The notes: generated by a model not told the origin, from the sequence alone. DNA of 64,000 nucleotides from Pseudomonas gingeri (GCF_013386115.1 NZ_JACAOR010000014.1:517284-581283), one strand, 5' to 3'. Positions 20,801 through 27,060 are shown, numbered from the stretch's first letter. Numbers and translations are program-made.

Positions 20801-21171
20801 TCACCCTCAATCGCCAAAATGGCGTCGAGTTTGAAAGACAAGTCATTAGTGCCTTTGATGATTTGGGGGGAGTGAAAAATACGAGCCTGGTAACTGTCGA
20901 GCTTGCCAATGGCGCAAAAGTGACAACGATTCCTGATATGTGGGGGAAGAACGTAGGAGGCCTGTTGGAGGTCAAGAACGTACTGAACCTCTCCATGTCC
21001 AACCAGTTGCGAGCGCAGATTAAAGTTGCAAGTGATTCTGGACAGCCCTTGAATGTGGTGGTCAGCCCCAGAACAAATGGCATCTCGGCGGAAGTCATGC
21101 GCCAGGTGAGGAGCACAGGTGGGGATGTTTTTAGATATAATCCTGCCACGCGTGAATTGACGAGATTTTGA
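8830..21171 (+). CDS. CdiA/FHA-like two-partner-secretion exoprotein with Hint and nuclease-fold toxin C-terminus
   Basis: A 4113-residue TpsA protein. It has a long signal peptide with cleavage likely after Ala48, then a TPS secretion domain with NPYGI at 156-160 followed by CSGC. About residues 370-2170 are DN(R/S)GG-rich beta-helix repeats of roughly 20 residues; GRD-type hemagglutinin repeats lie near 2950-3170, and a DUF637-like hydrophobic region near 3310-3560. A Hint domain spans about 3834-3983 (starts CCFAAGTMV, ends VHN). The last ~125 residues look like a restriction-endonuclease-fold toxin: E4002, D4036 in IPDMW, and E4047-x-K4049 in LLEVKN, tentatively Tox-REase-7. Release of the tip by Hint is inferred. 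No VENN motif was seen and no TpsB gene is adjacent. Function is likely contact-dependent antagonism, with the candidate immunity gene 6 bp downstream. Confidence 0.88.
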   Translation: MDVRQFALLARQPSAALKNREHFLGLPKRGLAFLLANVMFWQPLWAQADGIVVSAPGTSLGQAANGVPIVNIAAPNASGLSHNQFHDYNVGANGVILNNAIDRTQSTQLGGIILGNSNLNGRAATTILNEVNGGSPSQLRGYTEVAGQSAHVIVANPYGISCSGCGFINTPQATLTTGKPVISNGQVSGYQVDQGSVSIEGAGLNANNIDQFEIITRSARLNAEIQAKNLAIIAGANDVDAKTLKATARTANPANAPQLAIDSSALGGMYAGAIKLVGTEAGVGVKLDGKMVASGGDIQLDANGHLSMVDTAASGAVNLKAQSLEAKGPVYAGTTLEMQTQGDLSSQNNLVAKDRITLNSGGQLSNNGIIEAGVNLDNTRNSEGDVSVTAQNLSNAGKTILASRDLSVTTTQTLNNQGGTLSGQRQTTVTAGTLDNQNQGRVLSADRLNLTADKAINGKDGLISSNGDLVVNVGALGNRGGEISSLADVTLNVATLDNSAGLIASDKSLNLTASGAANNRGGALSGSTLVTLKGASLDNTQGQITGDLGLSIDLSGALDNHGGTLGSGKALSLTAASLDNRAAGTVLAADGNLTATVSGVFDNREQGKLRATGNIELNTGSLDNRGGSLAGKAHLTLRGASADNRGGLIQADKDLKLLVDQLDNRDKGNLVAKAAIGFEGTRLDNSGGLLSAVGPVSLKAREVANTQGRIASQGDLDANIDSLSQQGGALVAQGSLLLTGKSLDNRNGGTLASTQGLTINVEQIDNRAGELSSTRGSVSVSGQRLDNSDGGKLLTETDLGLVVAQVINQNKGRLFARGSVNLSGTSLDNSGGNISALQGLDIRLDGALLNNTGLLSSEGALDLKVGSLDNTAGKLGSAADLSIESLGALLNQGGSILTDQGLVLVSSSLDNSRKGLISGKGATRVTTGTLDNSQAGRLTSDDRLDLTATRVNNGASGRIASARDLTASITGLDQQGGELFSKTQLSLDLHNGRLDNSNGLINGPLLVLKNLDEVVNQGGEISSAQAFALVAKSLDNSSGKLLGSQGLTLRIDQALSNIKGLIAAASLDSRSASLDNSQGLISSRGAIDLGVTGALINQGGTLVADGAILLTASSLDNSNGAISGKADVTANIATLDNRNGKLIASGALALGGTSLDNRQNGLVGATKALKLDVGVIDNRGGELSSSADIRLTGNRLDNSDSGKLLADTTLTLEMAQVLNRNLGLLKGKTGVTLDGQTLDNTGGQLLSDQDARLTLGADLDNSAGLISSEGRLDVSSVGLTNTAGTLSSAGALKVKASGALGNQGGRLVSDSSIDLTSSRLDNAQAGVISGKGAVTVSTGAYDNRTGSLSSSDSLTLTAGQVSNQNGRIGSDKALVASVTGLDQQDGKLFSNTALTLDLNNGQLNNQNGLINAPSLVLDNLKGVNNQGGEISSAQAFALTADSLDNSNGKLLSNQAVTLQVNQALANLKGQIAAAALDIRAASLDNSGGTVTSRGDLDLTIRGQLSNRSQGLINAAQALKLSSADLDNQGGTLLGAGAVTLNAMALNNSGKGLINSQGGLTINASSLDSGNGGEVSAKGDIDLALGALAQNGGRLLGDQAIRLDLAGGDLDNRNGLLNAKGPLTLDRLRDLSNQGGELSSNQSFNLVGRTLDNSGGKLISNNQLGVTGSSLINQGGLMSGWQGLAVNGASLDNRNSGTLSSRNGNLGVNVSGALLNSNAGALVSQQALTVNAASLDNSAGILSSGGAQQLTLSGLLNNAQGGSIDSGATLTLQAMALNNSGTLSAQQNIGFTGTTLDNSNGTLTGKGAVSLDLLGALTNTNGKLASAGSLVISRSSQISNQAGQLVSQGLLSLLTGSLDNRNRGTVAANDNLVISSSGAVQNNSDGLIYSQNGDVRLGAASLANGKGSLQGQGALNLTVSGDIDNQSGRLIAQNGDLTVSAANLDNRGGTLASVKGALEARIVGVLKNGYDLGNNRQGGIIQAQRLTLGALGGIDNYGGRIAAQSGDALVTTADFDNRNGGLYAKGLVQVSGNNFDNSGDNDGQIAGQHIDLSLNGALNNRLGVIESDSTLRVRAASLDNQTGQIRALGTSGKTDFQIGGLFDNRNGKLETANSDLTLNAGGFQNLGGNLLHVGSGTFDISTANITNAGGSLLTRGGLTLTADSWTNSSVIQAGRLTVNVNTLNQTASGQLLASDSLTGNGGNWNNDGLIASDGSANLTLAGTYGGNGRYSSVGTLGLSAAQVSLSGVASIAGGGDTTINAGGLSNAGRLTSNASMTVIANAIGNTGTLGAAQDLTLKTPTLVNSHGLIFSGRNMGLLVNDFTNDNGDVYSIGNLNISGLNGGRANSVTNLASSINVDGDFSLSANSFNNKTEGTIGQERLLSGDITFNSDTFYISENYTSESIISGARASLAVAGNIDGDVGRFTNTASLISAGKNIRLNVDNFENLGLESGNFTRNRVYTGVRNISSITSRDGGPLEAYALRYSQYVYNYWKSVHEPDKGGTHIELNDYGKQKNTRLNSSFGTGPDVALPAGILAGTLNSDNKVFTAGGGSVASVVQAGQAIQINAKNTIDNSNLHANTQFSGTTKSGTGTQVGNAAKPTVVYLNPQLPPNLAQQQVNPLSIAGFSLPTGQNGLFRLSGQGGSATQASQANAGPQSWSMGSAVVSNAQRQQGADDVQARNLQFTDAAWIAASNLQLEQSTRQATGSGVSGSEINVGTPGDSGSVQLPGQGGAVSSVGSQVINRVQGLPDTSGRSNPQKYLIETNPVLTDLKQFMSSDYLLANLGYNPDESAKRLGDGFYEQKLIQQAVVARTGQRFIDGQTSDEALYKYLMDNAIKSKQQLDLSVGVSLTSQQVAALTHDIVWLEEHEVNGEKVLVPVLYLAQATNRLAPNGALIQGADVTLIAGQDLQNAGTLRATNNLSAVAGNNIVNSGLIEAGNRLDLLASNDIVNKAGGIISGRDVNMVAIGGDVVSERTVSATGYSIKGYSQTQEYADSGARIEAANDLSISAGRDITSSGSVMYSGRDTTLTAGRDVNIVSAEQHRSEAGRGQSSGVTQYGSDLIVGRDVSVSAGRDISVIGSDIDAMRDISMKAAENLVLSSSADESHSYFKSKKLTTQEDHVKQIASNVTAGGDVVLSAGKDMTLVSSRINAGDEAYLVAGGDLDLLAAQDSDYSLYDKKKKGSFGKLQTRHDEVTQVTNVGSEIKTGGDLTLKSGGDQRYQVAKLESAKDLTLDSGGGITFEGVKDLHDESHTKTNNNAFWNSSKGKGHTDETLRQSQLTAAGIVTIKAVEGLKIDVKQVNQQTVSQTIDAMVTADPKLAWLKEAEVRGDVDWRQVKEIHESFKYNTSGLGPASQLIIAIALAAVMGPMMAGWSTMAQAGAVSVATKATVSTIDNRGNLGAILKDVTSKDSLKGYAVSIATAGVAQGLNYSPGSMGFDLQSAQTVALKVTADAVIKTAVYGGSFQDNLASSAMGTAASIGGAVGAGKIGDMELPEGGLEKILLHAGLGGLLSKAMGGDFQTGAIAGGANEVLVGLLGDKLLPENLVKGSPEYIRAEANLMALSQIAGVLGAVASGGDASIASTVAGNATQYNFLGNHSQAVRDRARKEFEETGSLDAARKLSTLEGADHRSDDLLAKLHNDPASLSAAETSELKAYLQVYAYEQQLKYGPEVAASSVKMLIETGPAPIRDYPYAGTTDSKTAYADALRALDGVSVLDPFWSREKTANEMVYRDAQGYLRISNEQQGLANIGTPALYAMSGPLGSAIRIAAAANGVLQAGYGAQQVIDGDTWNGLGNIIVGAMGAASVKIPGGRTGIANNEVKDVVGGELRGPCCFAAGTMVATPSGDRAIDMLKVGDIVWSKPENGGEPFAAAILATHVRTDQPIYRLKLESIRTDGPAEGETLLVTPSHPFYVPAQRDFVPAINLKPGDLLQSLGDGASENVSTRVKSLELFQPVGKTFNLTVDIGHTFYVGKLKTWVHNTGPCKVPQITLNRQNGVEFERQVISAFDDLGGVKNTSLVTVELANGAKVTTIPDMWGKNVGGLLEVKNVLNLSMSNQLRAQIKVASDSGQPLNVVVSPRTNGISAEVMRQVRSTGGDVFRYNPATRELTRF
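11100..13580 (+). repeat. two tandem super-repeats of about 410 codons inside the exoprotein
   Basis: Within the DN-rich region the order of 20-residue modules itself repeats. The segment with ELSSTRGSVSVSGQRLDNSD, then GLDQQGGELFS (codon near 11740), then GGEISSAQAFAL and IAAASLDSRSASLDNS recurs as ELSSSADIRLTGNRLDNSD, GLDQQDGKLFS (near 12967), GGEISSAQAFAL and IAAAALDIRAASLDNS. The offset is 1227-1233 bp. A third, shorter relative (ALAQNGGRLLGD, GGELSSNQSFNL) starts near 13587. This indicates duplication of whole blocks rather than single repeats. Confidence 0.7.
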
Positions 21172-21177
21172 AGATAT

Positions 21178-21924
21178 ATGAAGCCGTATGTGCAGATAGC
21201 AATCAGGACGAAATCTGAAACTATTGGTTGGGGTGTCGGAGAGGCTTTCGTTGCGTCGTTAAGCCGGGACGAGGGTTTGCTTGTTCCAGAACAGGTGTCG
21301 CACAATGCGGATAAATTCATAGAGCCTTTCATGGGCACGGCTGCGAGTGAGGGAGACTGGGCAGCAAAGGCCGCCATACGAGTCAATGGCGTATTGTCCG
21401 ACTTCTATCAGGATTTCGCGTGGCGGAGAAAAAAGGCGGTCAAATGCTCGGGGAGCGTTGTTCACACGGCGCGAAATGCCAGAGGGCAGCTGGTTCCAGG
21501 CGCAATCAGCTTCCGTTCGGTCAGTAGCGAGAGAGTCGACTGGTATTCGCTCTTCAAAGCATGGTGCGAAATTTTTCCTCCTCAGCTTGGAATGCTTCAT
21601 CTCTTCAGTGAACCCGAACTCGGTCCTCACGAGAAAAACAACAGTTTTCAGATCGGGTCATTCAACTCGGCCTTGAAACCGGACGTGCCGAATATCGGCT
21701 GGGTCATGTTCTATGGGGACGAGTTTTCTGCAGAGGTCGATGCTGAACGGATCGCGGCGTCAGGATTTCCCATTGAAAAATTGAATAATGGGTATCTTGT
21801 AAGAGTTACAGAGAGCCTTCAGGAGGTGGCGAGTAACTTTCCGCTATTCTCAAAGCGCCGCGCCGAGCTCAAGAGCTTGTTCCGGGAAGATTTGTTCTTG
21901 ATCAAGACTGAGGCTTCGCTTTAG
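21178..21924 (+). CDS. candidate immunity protein for the exoprotein toxin tip
   Basis: A 248-residue soluble protein without signal peptide or membrane segment, starting 6 bp after the exoprotein stop. It has no catalytic motif that I recognise; the GWVMFYGDEF segment and overall composition recall Imm52-type immunity proteins, but that family call is tentative. Its base composition is lower in GC than the exoprotein body, as is the toxin-coding end, which fits exchange of toxin and immunity genes as one module. The role as cognate immunity is inferred from position and from the general rule in CDI and polymorphic-toxin loci. Confidence 0.65.
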   Translation: MKPYVQIAIRTKSETIGWGVGEAFVASLSRDEGLLVPEQVSHNADKFIEPFMGTAASEGDWAAKAAIRVNGVLSDFYQDFAWRRKKAVKCSGSVVHTARNARGQLVPGAISFRSVSSERVDWYSLFKAWCEIFPPQLGMLHLFSEPELGPHEKNNSFQIGSFNSALKPDVPNIGWVMFYGDEFSAEVDAERIAASGFPIEKLNNGYLVRVTESLQEVASNFPLFSKRRAELKSLFREDLFLIKTEASL

Positions 21925-21942
21925 AAGCCCCAGGCATTGATC

Positions 21943-21973
21943 GCACCCACGCCCCAGCGTGGGAACGATCGAA
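21943..21973. repeat. single GTTCCCACGC-family palindrome
   Basis: One imperfect palindrome, CACCCACGCCCCAGCGTGGG followed by AACGATCGAA, related to the paired unit near 8.4 kb. It lies between the convergent immunity gene and LysR gene and may act as a bidirectional terminator. Confidence 0.6.
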
Positions 21974-21993
21974 TTCAATCTTGCTGCTTCTCT

Positions 21994-22872
21994 TCAGGCA
22001 AACCGCCCCACCATGAACTCGATAAAACTGCTCAACTTCGGCGTCATGTGCTTGTCCGGCAGATAGACCAGGTGCAGCGGCCGGTCCAGGGTTTCGTGGT
22101 CCGGCAGCAGGTGGACCAGGCGCCCATCCTTCAGGGCGTCCTGCACCAGTGTCTGCGGGAGCAGGACGATACCGATGCCTTCCAGCGCCGCATTCATCAG
22201 GGCCGTGCCGTTGTTGGCCGACAGTTGCCCGTTCACCCGCACGCTTTCGCTGCTCACCCCACGGAACAACCATTCGCGCTGTGGCGTGGCCCGCAGGAAC
22301 ACCAGGCAGTTGTGTTGCTGCAGATCCGCCGGCACGTGTGGCGTGCCGTGGGCCTTCAGGTACGCCGGCGAGGCGCAGGCGATGCGGCGGTTCTTGCTCA
22401 GCAGGCGTCCCACCAGTGCGCTGCTGGGCAGTTCGCCGTAGCGGAACACCACGTCGAAGCCGTCTTCCACCAGGTCCACCACCCGGTCGTTGAACTGCAA
22501 TTCGATATCCACTTCCGGGTAGGTCTTGAGGTAGGCGGCAATCGCCGGGATCAACCGGTCCGAGGCCAGGGTCGCCGAGGCACTGACCCGCAGGCGGCCG
22601 CGGGGATGGGCACGTTGTTCGCGGGCGACCAGTTCGGCGTGTTCGATCTGTCCAAGGATCGCCAGGCATTGGCTGTAGTAGCCCTGGCCGATCTCGGTCA
22701 GGCTCTGGCGGCGGGTGGTGCGGTGCAGCAGGCGGGTGCCCAGGTGTTTCTCCAGGCCCTGGATATGATTGCCGACCATGGTCGAGGAAATCCCGATGGA
22801 CTGCGCCGCCGCGCTGAAACTGCCGTGATCGACGACCTTGACGAAGACCTTCATGCTTGCCAGAACGTCCAT
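21994..22872 (-). CDS. LysR-family transcriptional regulator
   Basis: A 292-residue LTTR. The N-terminal winged helix-turn-helix (FVKVVDHGSFSAAAQSIGIS, about residues 9-28) is followed by the usual dimerisation helix, then a substrate-binding domain ending LSSFIEFMVGRF. ATG at 22872 (MDVLASMKVF) is chosen over a start 49 codons further upstream because LTTR helix-turn-helix domains begin within about 10 residues of the start. It is transcribed away from the MFS exporter gene across a 244-bp gap, so it probably controls that gene and its own. The ligand is unknown. Confidence 0.85.
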   Translation of the reverse strand: MDVLASMKVFVKVVDHGSFSAAAQSIGISSTMVGNHIQGLEKHLGTRLLHRTTRRQSLTEIGQGYYSQCLAILGQIEHAELVAREQRAHPRGRLRVSASATLASDRLIPAIAAYLKTYPEVDIELQFNDRVVDLVEDGFDVVFRYGELPSSALVGRLLSKNRRIACASPAYLKAHGTPHVPADLQQHNCLVFLRATPQREWLFRGVSSESVRVNGQLSANNGTALMNAALEGIGIVLLPQTLVQDALKDGRLVHLLPDHETLDRPLHLVYLPDKHMTPKLSSFIEFMVGRFA

Positions 22873-23116
22873 TGCCAACCTTTTATTGGGAGTGATCCAA
22901 GAAGTCGCTAGTTTATCAAGTGAGGCTAGGGGATCACCATGGGCAGCGACACCAGGCGGACCTGTGCTCGCTGTCGTACAGCCGCGGTTCAGCAAAACGT
23001 CGTCATCGGTATTTGGCAAAAAGTTATGATCCGCTCTGTGCAGCGGGTTTCGGGGGTGTGCGATCAGCGGGTTATCGGGAATTTTCAGGCCGCGTCTATC
23101 GCGTCAGGTCAGTGGC

Positions 23117-24430
23117 ATGTTGGCGATCCTGATCTCCATCGCCCTGGCTTCACTGGACACCGCCATCGCCAACACGGCGTTGCCGGCCATCGCCACCAGC
23201 CTGCACACCACGCCGGCCGCCTCGGTGTGGATCATCAATGCCTACCAGCTGTCGGCGGTCGCGACCATCCTCGCCTTCGCCTCGTTCGGTGGCGTGATCG
23301 GGCATCGCAAAATCTATCTGTTCGGCCTGGTGCTGTTCACGGTGTCTTCGGCGCTGTGCGCGATGTCGACCACCCTGACCCAGCTGACCATGGCCCGCGT
23401 CCTCCAGGGCGTCGGGGCGAGCGCGATCATGAGCGTCAACGCGGCGCTGATCTTCAGCCTGTTCCCGCCGGAAAAGCTCGGCAAGGGCATGGGCCTCAAT
23501 GCGCTGGTGGTGGGCATGTCGTTCGCCGCCGGACCAACCGTGGCCTCGCTGATCCTGTCCGTGGCCAATTGGCCGTGGCTGTTCGGGGTGAACATCCCCA
23601 TCGGCCTGATCGCCCTGGCGATGGCCATTCCTTCGCTGCCCCACACGCCGCCCAACGGCCAGCGCTTTGCCTGGATCACGGCCGGCCTGAGCATCGTCAC
23701 CTTTGGCTCGCTGATCTATGCCTTGGGGGAGGGCGCGCAGTTTGCGGGCACCTTGCCTATCTGCCTGGCGTTGCTGGTGTGCCTGACGGCGGGTTTTGTG
23801 ATGATCCGCCGTGAAGCCGGGCATCCGGCACCGATGTTCCCCATCGATCTGCTCAAGCGCCCGATGTTCGCATTGTCGGCGCTGACGGCGGTCTGTTCCT
23901 TTGCCACCCAGGGCCTGGCCTTTGTCTCGCTGCCATTCTTTTTCGAAACGGTGCTGGGCCGCGACCCGGTGCAGACCGGCTACCTGATGACGCCCTGGTC
24001 GGTGGTGGTGGCCTTGATCGCGCCCTTTGCCGGACGGCTATCGGACCGTTACCCACCAGGCCTGCTCGGCGGTATCGGCTTGGGGGTGCTGGCCCTGGGC
24101 ATGTTGTCCCTGGCCTTGCTGCCCAGCGATCCGAGCGCGCTGGATATCGGCATCCGCATGGTGATCTGCGGCCTGGGCTTCGGTTTTTTCCAGTCGCCGA
24201 ACCAGAAGGCCCTGATGACCAGCGCCCCGCGGGAACGCAGCAGCGGTGCCAGCGGCATGATTGCCACCGCGCGCCTGATCGGCCAGTCGACCGGTGCCGC
24301 GCTGGTGGCGTTGAGTTTCGGTTTGTCGGCTACACATGGACCGGTCATTGCGCTGTACATCGGCGCGGGGTTTGCGACAGCCGCGTGCCTGGCCAGCTTT
24401 TCGCGGCTGGTGGCGCGCAACGAGGTCTGA
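23117..24430 (+). CDS. MFS drug/solute exporter (DHA2-like)
   Basis: A 437-residue membrane protein with about 12-14 helices. The SLDTAIANTALPAIA sequence in helix 1 and GASAIMSVNAALIFSLFPPE around helix 4-5 are typical of EmrB/SmvA-like DHA2 exporters that extrude drugs or biocides. The ATG at 23117 leaves almost no cytoplasmic N-terminus and has a poor ribosome-binding site. The frame stays open upstream to 23030 and encodes a plausible leader (PRLSRQVSG) but has no ATG, GTG or TTG there, so the true start may be a rare codon such as ATT 23081. It is divergent from a LysR gene, its likely regulator. Confidence 0.8.
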   Translation: MLAILISIALASLDTAIANTALPAIATSLHTTPAASVWIINAYQLSAVATILAFASFGGVIGHRKIYLFGLVLFTVSSALCAMSTTLTQLTMARVLQGVGASAIMSVNAALIFSLFPPEKLGKGMGLNALVVGMSFAAGPTVASLILSVANWPWLFGVNIPIGLIALAMAIPSLPHTPPNGQRFAWITAGLSIVTFGSLIYALGEGAQFAGTLPICLALLVCLTAGFVMIRREAGHPAPMFPIDLLKRPMFALSALTAVCSFATQGLAFVSLPFFFETVLGRDPVQTGYLMTPWSVVVALIAPFAGRLSDRYPPGLLGGIGLGVLALGMLSLALLPSDPSALDIGIRMVICGLGFGFFQSPNQKALMTSAPRERSSGASGMIATARLIGQSTGAALVALSFGLSATHGPVIALYIGAGFATAACLASFSRLVARNEV

Positions 24431-24530
24431 TGCATTGATTGAGGTGGATGGCCGCCCGCGGCGGTTCGTTGGCAAGCCAACTCCCACAATAATCGAGCGG
24501 ACTCATCATGTGTGGGTAAGGCTCTGTCCT

Positions 24531-24553
24531 GTGGGAGCGGGCTTGCCCGCGAA
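24531..24553. repeat. Pseudomonas REP palindrome (GTGGGAGCGGGCTTGCCCGC type)
   Basis: Contains the palindromic core GCGGGCTTGCCCGC at 24537-24550 preceded by GTGGGA. A degraded inverted partner (TTGGCAAGCCAACTCCCAC) lies about 60 bp upstream, so this is a REP pair in the 180-bp gap between the convergent MFS and LysR genes. Related copies in opposite orientation are at 41230-41256 and at the window end. Confidence 0.8.
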
Positions 24554-24610
24554 GCTTCTGGCATGCTCGCGGGCCTCGTCGTTGACAAGCGAGGCACGGA
24601 TTTCTACGCC

Positions 24611-25459
24611 TTAGGAGTGCAACTGCTCCAGCAGATATTCAATCAGCAGGCGCTGGGGCTGGGACTGTGCTCTGTCGGCGCTCACCAGCGCCAGCTCCGA
24701 GGCCGGCGGCAGACCGAAACCTTCGGTGCTGGACAGCTCGCGATGGCCGGCCAGTACCGCCGTGCGCGGCAACAGGCTGATCCCCAGATTGGCCGATACC
24801 GCTGCCTGGATACCCGCCAGGCTCTGACTGGAGAATGCGATCCGCCACGCTCGCCCCTGGCTTTCCAGGGTGTGGATCAGCCGGTTGCGGTAGATGCAGC
24901 CCTGGGCGTAAACCACCAGGGGCAGCGGTGTCTGGTACACATCGACCTGCGCGCCACTGACCCACACCAGTTCCTCCGGCCAACTGGCGAGCGCCGTGCC
25001 TTCGCCGGCATTGCGCTTGATCAGCGCCAGGTCGAGGTCGTCGTTGGCCAGGCGGCTTTTCAGGTCCAGGCTCAGGCCATTGACGGTATCGAGACGAATC
25101 CGTGGATGGCGGCCGGCAAAGCCCGAGAGCAACTGCATCATACGCTGCACATCGAAATCCTCCGGCACACCCAGGCGCACCAGGCCGGCACCATCCCCCG
25201 ACTGCATCACTGCCTGGGCCTCGCTCGCCAGCAGCACCAGGCGCCGGGCATAGCTCATCAGGCGTTCGCCATCCTCGGTCAGTTGCACTTCCTTGCACGC
25301 CCGATGGCGGACCAGCAGGGCGCGCCCGACCTGGTCTTCCAGCTTGCGAATCTGCTGGCTGACCGTGGACTGGGTGCGATTGACCCGCTCGCCGCCCTTG
25401 GTGAAGCCGCCGGCATCGATCACGCAAACGAAGGTCTTGAGCAGGTCGAGGTCGTACAT
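24611..25459 (-). CDS. LysR-family transcriptional regulator
   Basis: A 282-residue LTTR. It starts MYDLDLLKTFVCVIDAGGF and the helix-turn-helix includes NRTQSTVSQQIRKLE; the effector domain ends LLIEYLLEQLHS. The ATG at 25459 is chosen because it places LDLLKTF at the family position; an upstream in-frame start would add 19 AT-rich codons that belong to the promoter. It is divergent from a HAD hydrolase and class II aldolase gene pair across a 103-bp AT-rich gap, and probably regulates them. The ligand cannot be read from sequence. Confidence 0.85.
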   Translation of the reverse strand: MYDLDLLKTFVCVIDAGGFTKGGERVNRTQSTVSQQIRKLEDQVGRALLVRHRACKEVQLTEDGERLMSYARRLVLLASEAQAVMQSGDGAGLVRLGVPEDFDVQRMMQLLSGFAGRHPRIRLDTVNGLSLDLKSRLANDDLDLALIKRNAGEGTALASWPEELVWVSGAQVDVYQTPLPLVVYAQGCIYRNRLIHTLESQGRAWRIAFSSQSLAGIQAAVSANLGISLLPRTAVLAGHRELSSTEGFGLPPASELALVSADRAQSQPQRLLIEYLLEQLHS

Positions 25460-25562
25460 GGCTATACATTCGTAAATGGAATTAAGATTGGATAATAATT
25501 TAATTTTCCAATTCATGGCAGGGGTTATAGGCTCAAAGCGTCAATTCGATGGAATCACCGCT

Positions 25563-26270
25563 ATGTCCCTGACCCACACGCCACGCCCGCTCTGGTTGAC
25601 CTTCGACTGCTACGGCACCCTGATCCGGTGGGACGAGGGCTTGCTGGCCCATGTCCACGCATTGCTTGAAGCCAAGGGCCAGTCGGGTATCGACCCGGAC
25701 GAGTTCATCCGTATCTACGATCACCACGAACACCGCCTGGAACAGGAACCGCCCCATCGCTCGTTCAAGGAGGTTTCCCGTCAGTCCCTGCGCCTGGCGC
25801 TGGAAGACCTGGACCTGGGCTACCAGGATAGCGATTCGGAGCAGCTCAACGCGCGGATCTCCGCCATGCCGCCGTTTCCCGAAGTGGTGCCGACCCTGGG
25901 CTGGCTGAAGGCCCAGGGGTTTCGCATCGCCATCGTCTCCAATACCGATGACGACATCATCGCCGGCAATGTGGCGCAACTGAACGGGCATATCGACCGG
26001 GTGATCACCGCCCAGCAGGCCGGGGCCTACAAGCCCGACCTGCAACTGTTCCGTCATGCCCACCAGCAACTCGGGGTGAGCAAGGAAGAGGTGCTGCATA
26101 TCTGCGCCAGTCCGCACCTGGATCATGCCGCGGCCCGGGACATGGGCTTTCGCTGCGTATGGATCGACCGTGGCACCCGGCGCCGACTGCTGGCCGATTA
26201 CACCCCCGACGCGATCCTGCCGGACCTGGCGGGGCTGAAAGAGCTGTTCACTTCCCTGGATTGGGTCTGA
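25563..26270 (+). CDS. HAD-superfamily hydrolase, haloacid dehalogenase type II-like
   Basis: A 235-residue protein with the HAD nucleophile motif in LTFDCYGTLI (residues 14-23), motif II Ser/Thr in IVSNTDDDI, the Lys motif in AGAYKPDLQ and a C-terminal region around HLDHAAARDMG. The sequence resembles type II (S)-2-haloacid dehalogenases, but many such proteins are phosphatases. ATG 25563 is used because an upstream in-frame start at 25476 lies in the AT-rich divergent promoter region. It is followed 4 bp later by a class II aldolase gene, so the pair may process a phosphorylated or otherwise substituted sugar-acid-like compound. That role is inference. Confidence 0.8.
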   Translation: MSLTHTPRPLWLTFDCYGTLIRWDEGLLAHVHALLEAKGQSGIDPDEFIRIYDHHEHRLEQEPPHRSFKEVSRQSLRLALEDLDLGYQDSDSEQLNARISAMPPFPEVVPTLGWLKAQGFRIAIVSNTDDDIIAGNVAQLNGHIDRVITAQQAGAYKPDLQLFRHAHQQLGVSKEEVLHICASPHLDHAAARDMGFRCVWIDRGTRRRLLADYTPDAILPDLAGLKELFTSLDWV

Positions 26271-26274
26271 CGCC

Positions 26275-27060
26275 ATGGCTCATCAACTGCACGACATCGT
26301 TAACAACGCCGCCGAGCATGGCGATCTCGACAGCCCGGCGATCCGTCAGGCCCGTATCGACCTGGCTGCCTGCCTGCGCATGGCGGCTCGGCTCGGGCTG
26401 GCCGAGGGCATCTGCAATCACTTTTCGGCGCTGGTGCCGGGAGAGCCGGGACTGTTCCTGGTCAATCCCTATGGCCTGGCCTTTGCCGAGGTCACGGCGT
26501 CGAGCCTGCTGATCTGTGATTTTCAGGGCAATGTCCTGGCCGGTGACGGTCAGCCGGAAGCCACGGCGTTCTATATCCATGCCCGTTTGCACCGGGCCAA
26601 CCCGAAGGCCGTCGCGGCCTTTCACACCCACATGCCCAATGCCACGGCCCTGGCCATGTGCGAGGGCGAGCCGTTGTTGTATGCCGGACAGACGGCCCTG
26701 AAGTTCTATGGTCGAGTGGCGGTGGACGAACACTTCAACGGCCTGGCCCTGGACAGCCGCGAAGGCGATCGTATCGCCGCGGCCATGGGCGAGACGGCGG
26801 TGCTGTTCATGAAAAACCATGGGGTGATGGTGATCGGGGCCAGCATCGCCGAAGCCTGGGACGATCTCTATTACCTGGAGCGCGCCGCCGAAGTGCAGAT
26901 CCGGGCGCTGAGCACGGGGCGCAAGTTGCAGGCCATTGCCCCCGGGATCATCGCGGCGACGGCACGACAGATGCGGGTCGGCGAGGCGGACAGCGCCCGC
27001 AGCCATCTGGAGAGTGTGAAACGCCGCCTGATCACTGGGGAAGCGGATTTCCTCGACTGA
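26275..27060 (+). CDS. class II aldolase/adducin family protein
   Basis: A 261-residue member of the fuculose-aldolase/adducin family. The metal-binding pair is in AAFHTHMPNAT, a third His lies in KNHGVMVIG, and a probable Glu in QPEATAF. These Zn or Fe enzymes act as aldolases, epimerases or decarboxylases on small hydroxy-acids. It starts 4 bp after the HAD gene stop and is very likely co-transcribed and co-regulated by the divergent LysR. The substrate is not evident. Confidence 0.85.
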   Translation: MAHQLHDIVNNAAEHGDLDSPAIRQARIDLAACLRMAARLGLAEGICNHFSALVPGEPGLFLVNPYGLAFAEVTASSLLICDFQGNVLAGDGQPEATAFYIHARLHRANPKAVAAFHTHMPNATALAMCEGEPLLYAGQTALKFYGRVAVDEHFNGLALDSREGDRIAAAMGETAVLFMKNHGVMVIGASIAEAWDDLYYLERAAEVQIRALSTGRKLQAIAPGIIAATARQMRVGEADSARSHLESVKRRLITGEADFLD

